A stretch of 64,000 nucleotides of DNA from Elephas maximus indicus (taxonomy: Eukaryota; Chordata; Mammalia; Proboscidea; Elephantidae), in the NCBI RefSeq assembly GCF_024166365.1, contig NC_064825.1, positions 105,848,480 through 105,912,479 on the forward strand, written 5' to 3'. Positions 1-11,839 of the stretch are shown here, one piece after another. Within the stretch, counting starts at the first letter, position 1. The number at the start of each line of letters is the position of its first letter. A program made the translations under genes and the position numbers. The notes beneath the pieces are model-generated. The model was not told where the DNA came from. It searched no databases and saw only the letters and a list, made by a program, of their open reading frames with translations.

Positions 1-155
1 AACCAAAACTGTTGCTGTCAAGTCAGTTCTGACTCATAGTGACATTATAGGACAGAGTAGAACTGCTCCATAGAGTTTCAAAGGAGCACCTGGTGGATTC
101 AAACAGTCAAACTTTTGGTTAGCAGCTGTAGCACTTAACCACTATGCCAATAGAG
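1..155 (-). repeat. AfroSINE (tRNA-derived SINE), minus orientation
   Basis: The + strand reads tail-to-head: a GACTCATAGTGAC block, then GGACAGAGTAGAACTGC, GGAGCACCTGGTGGATTC, and a tRNA-like end with TTAACCACTATGCC. This is the reverse complement of the SINE seen complete at 45255-45430. The oligo(T/G) tail lies at the window edge, so the 3' boundary is not visible. Confidence 0.9.
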
Positions 156-179
156 TTACCAGAATTGTCTTGGATGTCC

Positions 180-1270
180 ATAATTCCACCAAGAGTCTCT
201 TCAAGGCAATCTAGGCTTTTAGTGCTAGGCATTTTAAAACTCTTCTAGGCTCTATCCATTCAGTTTCAATAACATTTACACATTTTAGGTATCTGTTAGA
301 GTAGCACCCCACTTCTTGTACCAAATTTTGGCAGTGTATTGGAGTCCTTCGTCCAGGGTGCCTGGCCACCCCTTCATTCAGGGGTTGTGAGTCTTTAAAC
401 TCACTCAAGTCTGGGAATTGTTTAAGGGTCTCCGACTCTCTATTCTGGTGATTCAAGTTAGACTGCTGTGCACCTAACCAAGAATTTTCATCTGTTTGTA
501 CAGATTAAGTAAATATTTAGTAGATTTCCTATCTATTTAACTCCTAGGGACACCACGACTAAGTAGCGAATGCCATAAGTCCATATGAGTCAGACTATTC
601 TGATTACTGCTTTGATTCCACTGTCCATCACCGTAACTGTGACCACTTTGTCTTTGTCAGTTGAAGGCAGCCACTTGGCACCTACTACCACAAGGTCCAA
701 TCAGGCCCATTGTAGTTAGGCATCTTAATTCAGTTAGAGCAGTTCCACTGTCAAATGGGATTTACATAAAACAGAAATCACAGAAGCCTCGAAGGATTCT
801 TGGGCTTCCTTCATGAATTTTTTCCTTGCAGTTATGGTAAAAGGTGTGCCCTCAGGGTAATATGTGTCTGTTTGTGGGTCTAATGTGATAAATCCACACT
901 AGCAAGCCAATTTCCCTAAGCCTTTGGATGCCTTTTTCTACAGTCTACCAAGGCACATCAGGTACTTCAACTTGATTTATTGTAGGCCATCGCATAATCC
1001 ACACTTTAGCTATCTAGCCAAAAAAGTATTAGATTCTTTCCAAACTTCTCAAGCTGAAGCATTGAATGAAGAAACTGTGCTTAGTGGACCCATATCAATC
1101 AACTCAGACTGATCCATCTTTATCGTCCTTAAACAATTATCCTACACCCTTAATAGCCATACCCACAAGTATTCCCCAGATATCTCCTTGTACATATTAG
1201 AAAAGTCAAGCAGTTCTTTTGGAGTGTAGTGTATGTCCTCCTGGGTCACACTTTATACTTCACCTTTTGG
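180..1270 (-). pseudogene. Probable ERV-L gag-region remnant, inverted relative to pol
   Basis: This stretch lies directly upstream of a + strand ERV-L pol remnant. Read on the minus strand, the part from about 1270 down to 800 looks like a broken coding region with many stops, resembling an endogenous retroviral gag. No frame is open for more than about 80 codons and I see no zinc knuckle. The 180-800 part is less certain and may be another repeat. If the gag reading is right, the provirus has an internal inversion near 1270-1330. The alternative is an unrelated old repeat next to pol. The call rests on resemblance and position, not on a motif. Confidence 0.35.
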
Positions 1271-1319
1271 GGGTTAAAAAAAAAGGGACTTAAGTCCAGT
1301 TATAGTTTTGTAGACAGAT

Positions 1320-4085
1320 TATTGAAAACTTAACCAGGTGGTAACTCTAATTGAAGCTGCTGTTCCAGACATAGTTCCATTGCTTCAGCAAATTAATATA
1401 TCTCCATGTACCTGGTATGCAACTTTTGATCTGGCTAATGACTTTCTCCCTACCTGTTTTGAAGGACTATCAGAAGTAGTTTACCTTCAGCTGGCAAGGC
1501 CAGCAATACACCTTCAGTTGCCTACCTCAGAGCTACATCAACTATCCAGTCCTACATCATAATTTAGTCCCCAGGGACCTTGATCATCTTTCTCCTCACA
1601 AGATATCACACTGGTCCATTACATTGATTACATTATGCTAATTGGACCTAGTTAGGAAGAAGTGTCGATGACTCTGGACTTACTGGTAAAACATTTGTGT
1701 GCTAGAGGGTGGGAAATTAACCTCACAAAAATTCAGACACCTTCCACCTCAGTGAAATTTTTAGGGCTTCATTGGTGTGGGGCATATCGAGATATTCCTT
1801 CTATAGTGAAGGATGAACTATTACATCTGGCTGATCCCCCAACTAAAAATGAAACACAATGCCTAGTGGACCTCTTTGGGTTTTGAACGCAGCATATACC
1901 TCATTTGAGTGTGCTACTCTGGCCTATTTATCAACTGACTCAAAAAGCTGCTAGGTTTGCCTGGAGCCCAGAACAAGAGAAAGCTCTGTAACAGGTTCAG
2001 GCTGTTGTGCATGCTGCTCTGCCCCTTGGACTGTATGATCCAGTTGACCGAATGGTGTTTGAAGGGCCAGTGGCAGATACAGATGCTGTTTGTCATCTTC
2101 GGCAGGCCCCTCTTCATGAATCATACACAGACAGTTAGGATTTGTGAGCAAAGCCTTTCCATTCTCTGCAGATAACTACTGTCCTTTTGAGAAATAGCTT
2201 TTGACTTGTTACTGGGCCTTAGTAGATACCGAAAGCTTAACCATGGGAGGCCAATCACTATATGGCTGGAGCTGCCCATCATGAACTGGGTGTTGTCTGA
2301 CCCACAGAATCGTAACTTTGGAAGTGCACAGCAGTACCCCTTCGTTAAATGGAATTGGTATATATGAGATTGGGCTCGAGCAGGACCAGAAGGCACAAGA
2401 AAGTTACATGAGAAAGTGGCCCAAATGCCCATGATCTCCACTCCCATTACATTACCTTATATCTCCTAGTCTGCACTTATGGTCTCATGGGGAGTTACTT
2501 ATGATTCATTGACTGAGGAAGAGAAAATTCATGTCTGGTTTACAGGTGGTTCTGCATGATATGTAGGCACCACTCAAAAGTCAACAGTGACAACCCTACA
2601 GCCTCTTTCTGGGACCTGCCTGAAGGACAGTGATGAAGAGAAATTCTCCCAATGGGCAGAACTTTGAGTAGTGCACCTGGTTGTTCCCTTTGTTTGGAAG
2701 GAGAAATGGCCAGTTGTGTGATTGTATACTTATTCATGGGCAATGGTTTGTTTGGGGGGTCAGGGACTTGGAAGGAACATGATTGGAAAATTGAAGACAA
2801 GGATTTATGGGGAAGAGGTATGTAGAAAGACCTCTCAGAATGGGCCAAAGAAGTGAAGATATTTGTGTCTCATGTGAATGCTCACCAAAGGATGACCTCA
2901 GCAGAGGATGATTTTAATAATCAAATGAATAGGATCATTCATTCTGTGCAAACCACTCATCTTCTTTCCCAGCTACTCTTGTCATAGCTCAATGTGCTTA
3001 TGAACAAAGTGGCTATGTTGGCAGAGGTGGGGATTATGCGCGGGCCCAGGAACATGGACTTCTGCTCACCAAGGCTGGCTTGGCTACAGCCACTGCTGAG
3101 TGCCCAATCCACCAGCAGCAGAAACCAACACTGAGTCCCTGGTATGGCACCATCCCTCAAGGTGACCAGCCAACAACCTGGTGGCAAGTTGATTACATTG
3201 GACCACTTCCATCATGGAAAGATGTTTTGTCCTTACTGGAATAGACCCTCTGGATATGGATTTGCTTTTCCTGCACACCATATTTCCATCAAAACTTCCA
3301 TCCACGGACTTACAGAATGCCTTATCCACCATCATGGTACCACACACAGCATTGCCTCAGATCAAGGGACTAACTTCAAAGCAAATGAAATCTGGCAGTG
3401 GGAGCATGCTCATGGATTTCACTGGCTTGATAGAATGATGGAATGGCCTTCTAAAGACACAGTTACGGTGCTAGCTATGTGGCAATACTTTGCAGGGTGG
3501 GGCAATGTTCACCAGAAGGTTGTAAATGGTCTATGTGCTCTTTGTCCCATAGCCAGAATTCATGCACCCAGGAATCAAAATGTTGAAATGTGCATGGAAC
3601 GCCTCACTATTACCCTCAGTGACCCACTCATTAAGAATTTTGCAGTCTGTCCCCATGATCTGTGCTCCTGCCTGGAGACACTTCACTGATTCCATTGAAC
3701 TGGAAGCTAAGAATACCATATGGCCATTTTACGCTCTTTATGCATCTGGATCAACAGGCAGAGAAGGGGGTTGCCATACTGGCTGGTATAATTGAACCTG
3801 AGTACCAAGAGGAAGTCAGGTTGACATTACATGAAGGAGATTAAGAAGAGTCTGCCTGGAATGCAGGAGGCCCCTTAGGGTTTCTCTTAGTTCTACCATG
3901 CCCTGTGATTAAAGTGAGTAGAAACCTACAGCAACCCCATTCCAGTATGACTACTAATGACCTAGACCCTTCAGGAATGAAGGTTTGGGTCACCTCACCA
4001 GATACAGGACCATGACCAGCTGAGGTGCTTGCTGAGGGCAAAGGGAATACGGCATGGATGGTGGAAGAAGGTAGTTCTGAATAAG
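1320..4085 (+). pseudogene. ERV-L (class III) pol pseudogene: RT, RNase H, integrase, dUTPase
   Basis: This is a decayed retroviral polymerase gene, readable in order across several frames. Reverse transcriptase occupies about 1330-1900; its catalytic box at 1620-1631 reads YIDY where YIDD is expected, so the second aspartate is lost. The connection and RNase H region follows to about 2930. Integrase spans about 2940-3600: its zinc-binding region reads CPIH at 3101-3112 where CPIC is expected, and core aspartates remain at 3191-3193 and 3360-3362. A dUTPase-like domain lies at about 3660-3920. A dUTPase downstream of integrase is the mark of the ERV-L group. Frameshifts and stops occur every 200-550 bp, so nothing functional can be made. 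An LTR of the same orientation follows at 4343. The 4086-4342 interval has no recognisable coding content. Confidence 0.85.
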
Positions 4086-4342
4086 AATAATGTCCACGTG
4101 GCCAGTTCTAGAAATGAGGACTGTAATTGTTATAAGAATTTCTGCTTCCCATGTACACATCAAATATTTTTGTTTTCTTCACTTATGATGTATAAGATGT
4201 AAACATATCTAGTGCATTTTCAGTTGTATGTGTGTTAGTTGTATCATGTTAGGTGCAACCACGGCTTTATCACTGTCTTTATTCAGAGACTAGGTATAAT
4301 TTAAAAAGATGTGTACAGGTGCCAAGAGGACAAGGGATGGAC

Positions 4343-4878
4343 TGTGATTGTTAAGATTGTGTGTCACCTTGGCTGGACCATGATTTTCAATGTTTTGGCA
4401 GTTGTAAAATGTTCAGATCTCTTTCCTGTTGAGAATTGGTATGTGATCACTCCTGTGATAGGATCTGCTCTGAGTAGCCAATCAGTTGAATGGGAACTTC
4501 CTTGGGCGTGCCGCCTGCTTCGAATATAAGCTGACATTCTGGCAAGGTTTGGGGGCTTTTTGCTCATGCTGGATCCTGCATCTGGCTCCTGTTCATCTGA
4601 CCTCTGGTTCTTGGGACTTGAGCTAGCAGCTTACCTATGGTCTTGCCTGCCAATCTTGGGATTCATCAATCTTCACTGCCTGTGAGCAAGAGCCTGATTC
4701 TCTGACGTGCCCATCTTGAGTTCAACAGCCCTTGTGGCTACGTGAATCAAGAAAAGCTTCTATCTTAACCTTCGGACTTGGAATATTCTACCGTCTACAA
4801 CCATGTAAGCCATTTCCTTATTATAGATTTCTATACACTTTACTGGTTTTGCTTCCCTAGAGGACCCAGCCTAAGACA
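4343..4878 (+). mobile_element. ERV-L type LTR, 3' LTR of the upstream provirus
   Basis: The segment begins TGTGATTGTTAAGATTGTGT and ends CCTAGAGGACCCAGCCTAAGACA, giving the TG...CA termini of an LTR over about 536 bp. Its start and end resemble MLT2-type ERV-L LTRs. A second copy of the same family lies at 18729-19182, where the internal part with TTCTGGCAA and GGATCC matches. Its position just downstream of pol in the same orientation fits a 3' LTR. No target-site duplication could be tested because the 5' LTR is outside the window. Confidence 0.75.
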
Positions 4879-4884
4879 CTGGGC

Positions 4885-6705
4885 AAAGAATTCTTGGTTG
4901 GTAATTCTTTTCATTCAGCATTTTATATTTGTCTCCCCATTGTCTTCTGGCCTCTAGAGTCTTTGAGGAAACCTACACTGATTCTTGCGAAATATCCTTG
5001 CTATAATGTATTGTGTTGTTCTCTTGCTCCTTTGAGAATTTCTTCCTTGTCTTCTGTTTTCAAGAATTTAATTTGGCTGTGGCGTGGAGTTGGAATTTTT
5101 TGTCTCTGCTGATTTGGGTTCCTGTAGCTTCCTATAGTTGCAAAATTGATTTTCTGTTCAGGTCTGAGAAATTCTCTCTGATTACCTCTTAGAAAATTGT
5201 TTCTATGCTTTAATTATTGTCATAGCATTCTGGGAATCCAACCATTCTAATGTTAGACTTCTTAATTGAACTCCATATTTCTTTTTGGTTTGTTTGGTTT
5301 TAGGCTTTTTTTCTCTTGAGATTTGATAAGTTCAGTTATTTTGTCTTTTAGTTTATTTTTTCTGTCTTCAGTCTGTTTCATTCTATTGTTGAGTGTTTCT
5401 CTTACTTTTTATAAATCAGTTGCTTTATTCTTCGCTTCCAATTGTTCTCTCTTTTTTTATTTTTTTGATGCTTTCAAATTCTTTGCAGAATATTATTTTT
5501 TCTTCCATTTTTTCCCTAATATCCAGTGGTTTGTATTCTGTGTGCTTTTTGCTTTCTTTTTACACATTGGGCACCTTAGTCTGAAAATTATCAATTCTTT
5601 GCTTCAGTCTGAGATCCATAAGAGATATTGTCTCTTTTTCATTTTTTCCTTTAACTTTTTTCCATGTTTTACTATTTTTTGTAGAACTTGATCCTTTTTG
5701 TTAATTTTTTTCCCTTAAATTTGGTATTCTGGCTTTTGCGGGAAAATTTTCTGATTAGGCACTCTGGTGGTGCAGTGGTCAAGTGCCCAGCTGTCAACTG
5801 AAAGGCTGGCACTTGTCCCACCAGCCACTTTGTGGGAGAAAGGTGTGGCATCTGATGTCCACAAAGACTTAGGGACCAAAGAAACCCTTGGGGCAGCACA
5901 CTTCACTGCACAGGGTTGCTATGAGTCATAATCAATCTTCACCTAATAACCACTAGAGGGCACTCTTAATCATAGGTCTTTTTCCAACAGTTAGGAGTTT
6001 AGGATACTTGATCTGTGGAATTCATAATGCATGCATGGGTTAGGGGGGTTTTAGCTGGTTAAAGATGGTGACATATGGTGACATAACGGGTGGAGCTTGA
6101 TTTTCCTGTGACAAAAATGGGCGACTCTCTATGTCTTTCTTTCATGGGCACCACTGCACAGGTCTCGCATGGTGTCTCACTGTAGGTAGGAGTCAACTGA
6201 TTCCGTCTTTGTCATCTGCTAATTTGAAGTATTCCCCTCACCCTGCTGCCCATTCAAATCCTCCTGGTCCTACTGCCCATCTTTCAGGACCATAGTGAGA
6301 TTCAACAGCCCTCACGATGCAACAATCTCCCTTCAAACTCTCTCAGAAGGATAGCCCATGAGCTCCCAGGGTCAATTTGCCTTAAAAAAAAAAAAAAAAA
6401 AAAATTAGACTACAGCTTCCTAAGGTTAGCTCCCTTTCTGTGTTCCCTGTTTAGGGTGTTGCAAAACAGAGGCAATGAGCAAATGCTCCTGATAATAGCA
6501 GTTAGGTTCTCCCAGCTTCTGTGCCATCCCTGTTCCTGCTCTGTGTTGCTTCTATACTCACACAGAATCTCCAAAACATCAGCTGCCCCTGGAGTTCTGA
6601 GATTTCAGCCTGTGATTATTTTTATTCATTGTTCAGTATGTAAGTTGCTGGGGGAGTGAATGGGAGTATCTACTCACTTCTCCATCTTGCTCCACCCAAT
6701 CCTAC
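4885..6705 (-). mobile_element. Old L1 fragment, antisense: ORF1 part to 5' end
   Basis: This T-rich stretch aligns by eye with the antisense ORF1 of the L1 at 53129-60413: ATTCTTGGTTGGTAATTC and CATTGTCTTCTGGCCTCTAG here match ATTCTTGGCTGGCA and CGTTGTCTTCTAGCCTGCAT at about 58060-58130. It ends near CTTCTCCATCTTGCTCCACC, the antisense of an L1 5' terminus. A second copy of the same family lies at 60830-61390. The fragment has no long open ORF1 frame, and its phenylalanine-rich + strand frames are composition artefacts. An A-run lies at about 6383-6404 and a SINE is nested at 5757-5940. Confidence 0.6.
5757..5940 (+). repeat. AfroSINE, longer variant, nested in L1
   Basis: The head reads CTGGTGGTGCAGTGGTCAAG (Pol III A-box region). 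It is followed by an inserted GGGAGAAAGGTGTGGCA block and the tail GGGTTGCTATGAGTCATAAT. This form has an extra middle segment of about 40 bp compared with the short SINE at 45255. Confidence 0.85.
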
Positions 6706-7375
6706 AATATATTTTATTTCAAAAAGGATGAAATCAGAGAGTTTGGTATTTTCCAAATTTTGAAAAGAGTTAGATATTTGTCCTCAATGTAATATAAAAC
6801 TACTGGATATTTGTAAATAGAGAAATCAAATAAACTATTTATCTCTTTCTTAAAAACCCCTAGAGGTAATCTGAGATTAATGGCTAATAGGAGGTTATGA
6901 TATGAGGCAAGTAGATTCTTTTGGTAATAACTGCTAAAGATCAAGTTAATGGCAATAATGGATCGAAGAGAAAACACATGTAAAAGTGGCTATATTTTCG
7001 AAATTTTACAGATATGTGTGAGGGGTGACAGAAAAACAAATAGCTTTTACACCTTTGTTTAAGTAAATACAGATGTAATTTACTGATATTGAGGAGGCTG
7101 ATGGGGAGAATAGGTGTAGGAGTGAGAATGGATCATCAAAAATATATTGTATAAATTTTGATCTTGATATCACATTAATTTTGTATATAAGACTCAAAGA
7201 AATAAACTGAACATTTTCTTCATGTACAGTGTTATTTTCAAAATTTGATTGAATTATATAACATTGATAATCAGAAAATGAGGCTGCATATAGATAGTAG
7301 CTAATGTTTTTAACGTTTTCTTCCTTAAGAATGTGATAACATTTTCATAATGTAAACTGCAATTTATCCAATACT
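6706..7375. other. Unassigned AT-rich interval
   Basis: I see no gene, repeat consensus or RNA gene here. The longest open frames are under 90 codons with no domain resemblance. Homology to duplication unit 2 begins only near 7376. Confidence 0.5.
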
Positions 7376-7444
7376 TGATAAAGTTGTTCAGGGGAAGTAG
7401 AAAATTGTACTTTATATAATTCTAGAATCAAAAGAGTTAGTTGT

Positions 7445-10115
7445 ACCATAAGAGACCTACATAAGTGGAAAAGCATACCATAGTCATGGATAGGGAGACT
7501 CAACACAACAAAAATGTCAGTTTTACCAGAAATGATCTACAGATGCCATGCAATTTTGATCCAAATTGCAACTGCATTTTTTAATGAGACAGAGAAACAA
7601 ATCACCAACTTCATACGGAAAGGGAAGAGGTCTGGAATAAGTAAAGCATACTGAAGAAGAAGAACAAAGTGAGAGTCCTTGTACTAACTAATTCTACAAC
7701 TTATTATACTGCCACAGTAGTCAAAACTGCCTGGTACTGGTACAATAACAGACACAAGACAATGAAACAGAATTGAGAACCCAGATGTAACTCTGTCCAC
7801 CTATGAGCTGCTGATATTCAACAATGGCCCAGAGTCCTCCAAATAGGGAAAAGACATCCTCTTTAACAAATGGTGGTGTAACTGGATATCCATCCATAAA
7901 ATAAATTAAAAAAAAATTAAAAATAATGAAGTAGGACCCATTCCTCAAATCACACACAAAAACTGACTCAAAATGGATAAAAGGTCTAACTACAAAATCT
8001 GAAATGACAAAGATCATGAAAGGAAAAATAGGGACAACTCTAGAAGCCCTAATACATGGCATAAATAGTATACACACCATAACTAACAAGCACAAACACC
8101 AAAAGAGAAACTAGATAACTGGGAGGTTATAAAGATCAAACACTTATGCTCATTAAAAGACTTCACCAAAAGAGTCAAAAAAGAACCAAAGACTAGGAAA
8201 AAAATCTTGGCTATGATATATTTGATCAGGGTCTAATCTGTAAAGTCTATAAGATACTACCAACTCTCAACAACAAAAAGGTAAATAATCCAATTAAAAA
8301 ATGGGCAAAGGATATGACCAGACACTTTATCAAAGAAAACATTCAGAGGGGTAAGACACACATGAGGAAATGCTTATGATCATTGGTCACTTCAAAGCCA
8401 TTGCTGTAGAGTTAATTCCAACTCATAGCGACCCTATAGAACAGAGTAGAGCTGCACCACAGGGTTTCCAAGGAATAACTGGTGGATTCAAACTGCCAGC
8501 CTTCAGGTTAGCAGATGTAGCTCTTGACCACTATTAACAGTCATTAAAAAAAAAAAAAAAAAAAAAAAACAGTCATTAGAGAAATGCAAATCAAAGGTAC
8601 AGTGTGATAGTATATTATCCCTCCAAGGCTGGCAGTAATCCAAAAAACACAAAATAACAAATGTCATAGATATTGTGGATAGATTGGAAACCTTATACAC
8701 TGCTGGTGGGAATGTAAAACGATATAACCACTTTGGAAAAGAATTTGGCACTTCTTTTAAAAGGTAGAAATAGAAGTACTATATAATCCAGCAACCCCAC
8801 TCATAGGAATATACCCAAGAGAAATAAGAGGCATTGCATGAATAGAGATATACACAGCTGTATTCATTACAGCACTATTCACAATAACAACTACAAAAAA
8901 ATGGAAACAACCTAAATGCCCATCAATAACTGAATGGATGAACAAATTATGGTACATATACACAAAGGAACACTATGCAATGATAAAGGACAATGATGAA
9001 TCTGTGAAACGTCTCACAACCTGGATGAAACAAGAAGGCATTATGCTAAATGAAATCAGTCAGTCAGAAAATGACAAATATTATATGAGACCACTATAAT
9101 AAGAACTCCAAAAAAAGTTTAAACACAGAAAAAAGCATTCTTTGATGCTTATCAGGGTGGGAAGGGAAAGGGAGGGAAACTCACTAACTAAGTGAGTTTA
9201 ACTAAGATCCTTAACTATTATCTAAGATAGTAGATAAGGATCAATTTTGGTGAAGGGAAGGATAACACACACTGCAGGGGAAGTCAACACAACAGGACTA
9301 AAACAAAAGCTAAAAAGTTTCCTGGACACATTCAAATACTTTGAGGGTCAGAGTAGCTGGGGCTGGAGCTTGGGGACAGTAGTTTTGGGGGACATATAGG
9401 TCAATTGGCATAACAAAGTTTATTAAGAAAATGTTCTACATCTTACTTTGATGCGTACCACCTGGGAACTTAAAACTTGTGGGATACATCAAATGGTCCC
9501 ATTCCACTTGGAGCAAAGGAGAATGAAGAACACCAAAGACACAAAGAAAATATCCCAAAGGACTAAAGGACCACATAAACCAGAAATTTCACCAGGCTGA
9601 GATCAGAAGAACTAGATGGTGCCCGGCTACCACGAATGACTGCCCCGACAGTGAACGCAACAGAGAGTCCCAGACAGGGCAGGAGAAAAACGTAGAACAG
9701 AACTCAAATTCATGTAAAAAGACCAGGCTTAAGGTGCTGACAGAGTCTGGAGGAACCCTGAAACTAATGTCTCCAGATGCTCTGTTAAACCAGAACTGAA
9801 ACCATTACCAAATCCCACTCTTCAGACAAAGATTAGACAGGAGTATAAAACAAAAAGTATACAAACGAGGAATGTGCTTTTTAGTTCAATCGGATAGACT
9901 AGACCAAGTGGGCAGCTTCTGTCCAAAAGTAGGATGAGAAAGCAGGAAGGGACAGGAACTGATTGGATGGACACAGGGAACCTGGGTTGGAAAGGAGGAG
10001 TGTGCTGTCATATTATGGGGATTTCAACTAATGTCACAAAACAATATGGGTATACATTTTTGTATGAGAAATTAACTTGAGCTGTAAATGTCACCTAAAA
10101 AACACACTCACACAC
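7445..10115 (+). mobile_element. 5'-truncated L1 (ORF2 3' half and 3' UTR) with 14-bp TSD
   Basis: The L1 begins inside ORF2 (AGACCTACATAAGTGGAAAA) and runs through the ORF2 C-terminal region to a 3' UTR ending near 10115. The 14-bp direct repeat AAAGAGTTAGTTGT flanks it at 7431-7444 and 10116-10129. The paralogous site in unit 2 (about 19277-19290) carries one copy of the target and no L1. The coding part is broken by frameshifts and a nested SINE, so it is inactive. There is no long A-tail; the 3' end is AC-rich. Confidence 0.9.
8393..8545 (-). repeat. AfroSINE nested in L1, minus orientation
   Basis: Reverse-complement SINE: AACTCATAGCGACCC, GAACAGAGTAGAGCTGCACC, GGTGGATTCAAACTGCC, GCTCTTGACCACT. 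It interrupts the L1 ORF2 region between GATCATTGGTCAC and CATTAGAGAAATGC. A run of about 24 A follows at 8546-8569, flanked on both sides by CAGTCATTA. Confidence 0.85.
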
Positions 10116-10129
10116 AAAGAGTTAGTTGT

Positions 10130-10419
10130 GAGGATACAATAAAGGCAGTTATGATAAGTGTTTGCAGTTCTTTTATTATTAAGTGCAAGTTAAAGTCAAG
10201 CAACGATATCAGTATTGAGTCCCTAAATATAGACGTCTACTGCTCCATTCTGATTGAGATAGCGCCCGATAGGAAGTTTTTAATATGCATTTTTCTGACA
10301 CCACCTGAGAGCAAATGAATCAGAATGCATCATTTCTATATTAACTCAGAGATGGTTGTAAAGCATGCAAAAGATTGAAAACATCATGGAACAGGCAAAG
10401 TTTAATTGATTTAAGAGGG
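10130..10419. other. Unit-1 sequence without a recognised element
   Basis: The interval resumes after the L1 target site and matches 19290-19574 in unit 2. No gene or repeat was recognised in it. Confidence 0.5.
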
Positions 10420-10625
10420 AACATGGATAGCACAAGCAGTTTGCAATCAGCTGCTAATGTAAAGGTTGGCAGATTGAACCCACTCAGTGGCTCTGCAGAA
10501 GAAAGGCCTGGCTATCTGCTTCTGTAAAGATCACCACCAAATAAACCTTATAGAGCACAGTTCTACTCTACAACACATGGCTTTGCCGTGAGTCCTGCTC
10601 TGACTTGATGACAGCTAATACCAAA
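10420..10625 (+). repeat. AfroSINE, old diverged copy shared by units 1 and 2
   Basis: A diverged SINE with a GCAATCAGCTGCTAATG head part, CTGCAGAAGAAAGGCCTGGC middle, ACAGTTCTACTCTACAACAC and a CTTGATGACAGCTAAT tail. The same copy is at 19575-19785 in unit 2, so it was inserted before the unit 1/2 duplication. Confidence 0.75.
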
Positions 10626-10742
10626 AATAGCCACAGTTGACTTAGACCACAATCAAAAAAGAGAGAACAAAATTTATGAAAAGTGTTTGAAAGTAGGGCA
10701 TAAATGAAGAAATACCTATTTGGTTTATATTCGGTGCAAAAG

Positions 10743-10816
10743 CAGTTTGGTATGATTAATTAAGGTTCTAATTGTCTCCATGATATCTTTGTTCCTAAGC
10801 CTGCAAATAAGGGAAG
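10743..10816 (-). pseudogene. Olfactory receptor 3'-end relic (unit 1 copy)
   Basis: On the minus strand one frame reads LICRLRNKDIMETIRTLINH. It carries the LRNKD motif that closes TM7 and starts the cytoplasmic tail in olfactory receptors. Upstream of it no OR sequence is recognisable, so only about 75 bp of a second OR remain. The matching relic in unit 2 (19877-19960) keeps the better IYSLRNKD form. It differs from the full OR of the unit, so it is not a fragment of that same gene. A chance match is unlikely given two independent copies with the same frame, but the short length limits certainty. Confidence 0.6.
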
Positions 10817-10920
10817 ATATTAAGGAAATTTCTCAATTACAAATGTGATTACAATTATAAACTAAATCAGTAGAATGTGTGCTCTTTATAAGATATTCAT
10901 TTTCACACAACTCTGTAAGG

Positions 10921-10921
<1 letters not shown>

Positions 10922-10951
<30 letters not shown>

Positions 10952-10952
10952 C
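10922..10952. repeat. (TA)n microsatellite
   Basis: About 14 uninterrupted TA units within TTCATATATA...TATCAAAT. The unit 2 counterpart has no TA array here; the L1 at 20070-27612 is inserted close by. Confidence 0.9.
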
Positions 10953-11064
10953 AAATATAAAAAGTGACATTAAATGATTAAATACTTTTCCAAGTCAAAC
11001 AAAAACTTAAGTGGTCAAGGCCTAACTCAAACTCAGGGTTAGAAACAGAACATGTGTAAACACC

Positions 11065-11225
11065 AAAAAACCAAACTCCTTCTGTCCATTCAATTCCAAC
11101 TCATAGTGACCGTTTAGGACTAAGTAGAACTGCCACATAAGTTTATCAAGGAGTAGTGGGTGGATTTGAACTGTTGACCTTTTGTTTAGCAACCATAACT
11201 CCTAATCACTGTGCTACTAGGGATC
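11065..11225 (-). repeat. AfroSINE, minus, shared by units 1 and 2
   Basis: Reverse-complement SINE: CAACTCATAGTGACCG, GACTAAGTAGAACTGCC, GAACTGTTGACCTTTTG, TCCTAATCACTGTGCTACTA. The orthologous copy in unit 2 is at 27785-27945. Confidence 0.85.
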
Positions 11226-11344
11226 CAGAATATGCATAGTCAGTTAGATCCTTGCATGTGTGTGAAGTAGGAAAGTTATGCTAACTCTTTGTATCTCGGT
11301 TTTTTTTTTTTTTTAATGTATAAAATAATGTGACAGCATTAAGT

Positions 11345-11415
11345 TTTTATATATAAGCATATATACATACATGTATGTGTATACACACACACACATATAT
11401 AAATACACACAATAT
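11345..11415. repeat. TA/TG/CA-rich simple repeat
   Basis: An alternating purine-pyrimidine stretch (TATATACATACATG, GTATACACACACAC, ATATATAAATACACAC). The related region in unit 2 is 28040-28095. Confidence 0.7.
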
Positions 11416-11423
11416 ATAAATTG

Positions 11424-11560
11424 GGGCCCTAAAAGTGTCATCTTTCCTTCCCAACACCTTAAAAAGAGCTCTTTTGCAGTAGATTTGGCCAATGCAATAC
11501 GCCATTTGATTTCTTTACTGCTGCTTCCACATGTGTTAATTGTGGATCCAAGTTAAAAAA
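11424..11560 (-). mobile_element. RTE-type LINE fragment, antisense
   Basis: The segment from AAAGTGTCATCTTTCCTTCC to TTGTGGATCCAAGTT matches the RTE copies at about 28300-28440 and 47130-47260, downstream of the RT domain. It is cut off by the GATA array. Too short to code. Confidence 0.75.
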
Positions 11561-11589
11561 AATATGTATATATGTGTCCGTGTGTGTGT

Positions 11590-11764
11590 ATATCTATATC
11601 TATCTATGGATAGATAGATGATAGACAGACAGACAGATAGATAGATGATAGATAGGTAGATAGACAGATAGATAGATGATTGATAGAAAGATAGATGATA
11701 GATAGACAGACAGATAGAATGATGATAGGTAGATGATAGACAGGTAGATAGATGACAGATAGAT

Positions 11765-11839
<75 letters not shown>

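Noticed and set aside
5323-5691. A 122-codon phenylalanine-rich open frame that looks like membrane segments
   Set aside because: It lies in T-rich antisense L1 sequence. The composition explains the hydrophobic residues, and the related copy at 60830-61390 has no such frame.
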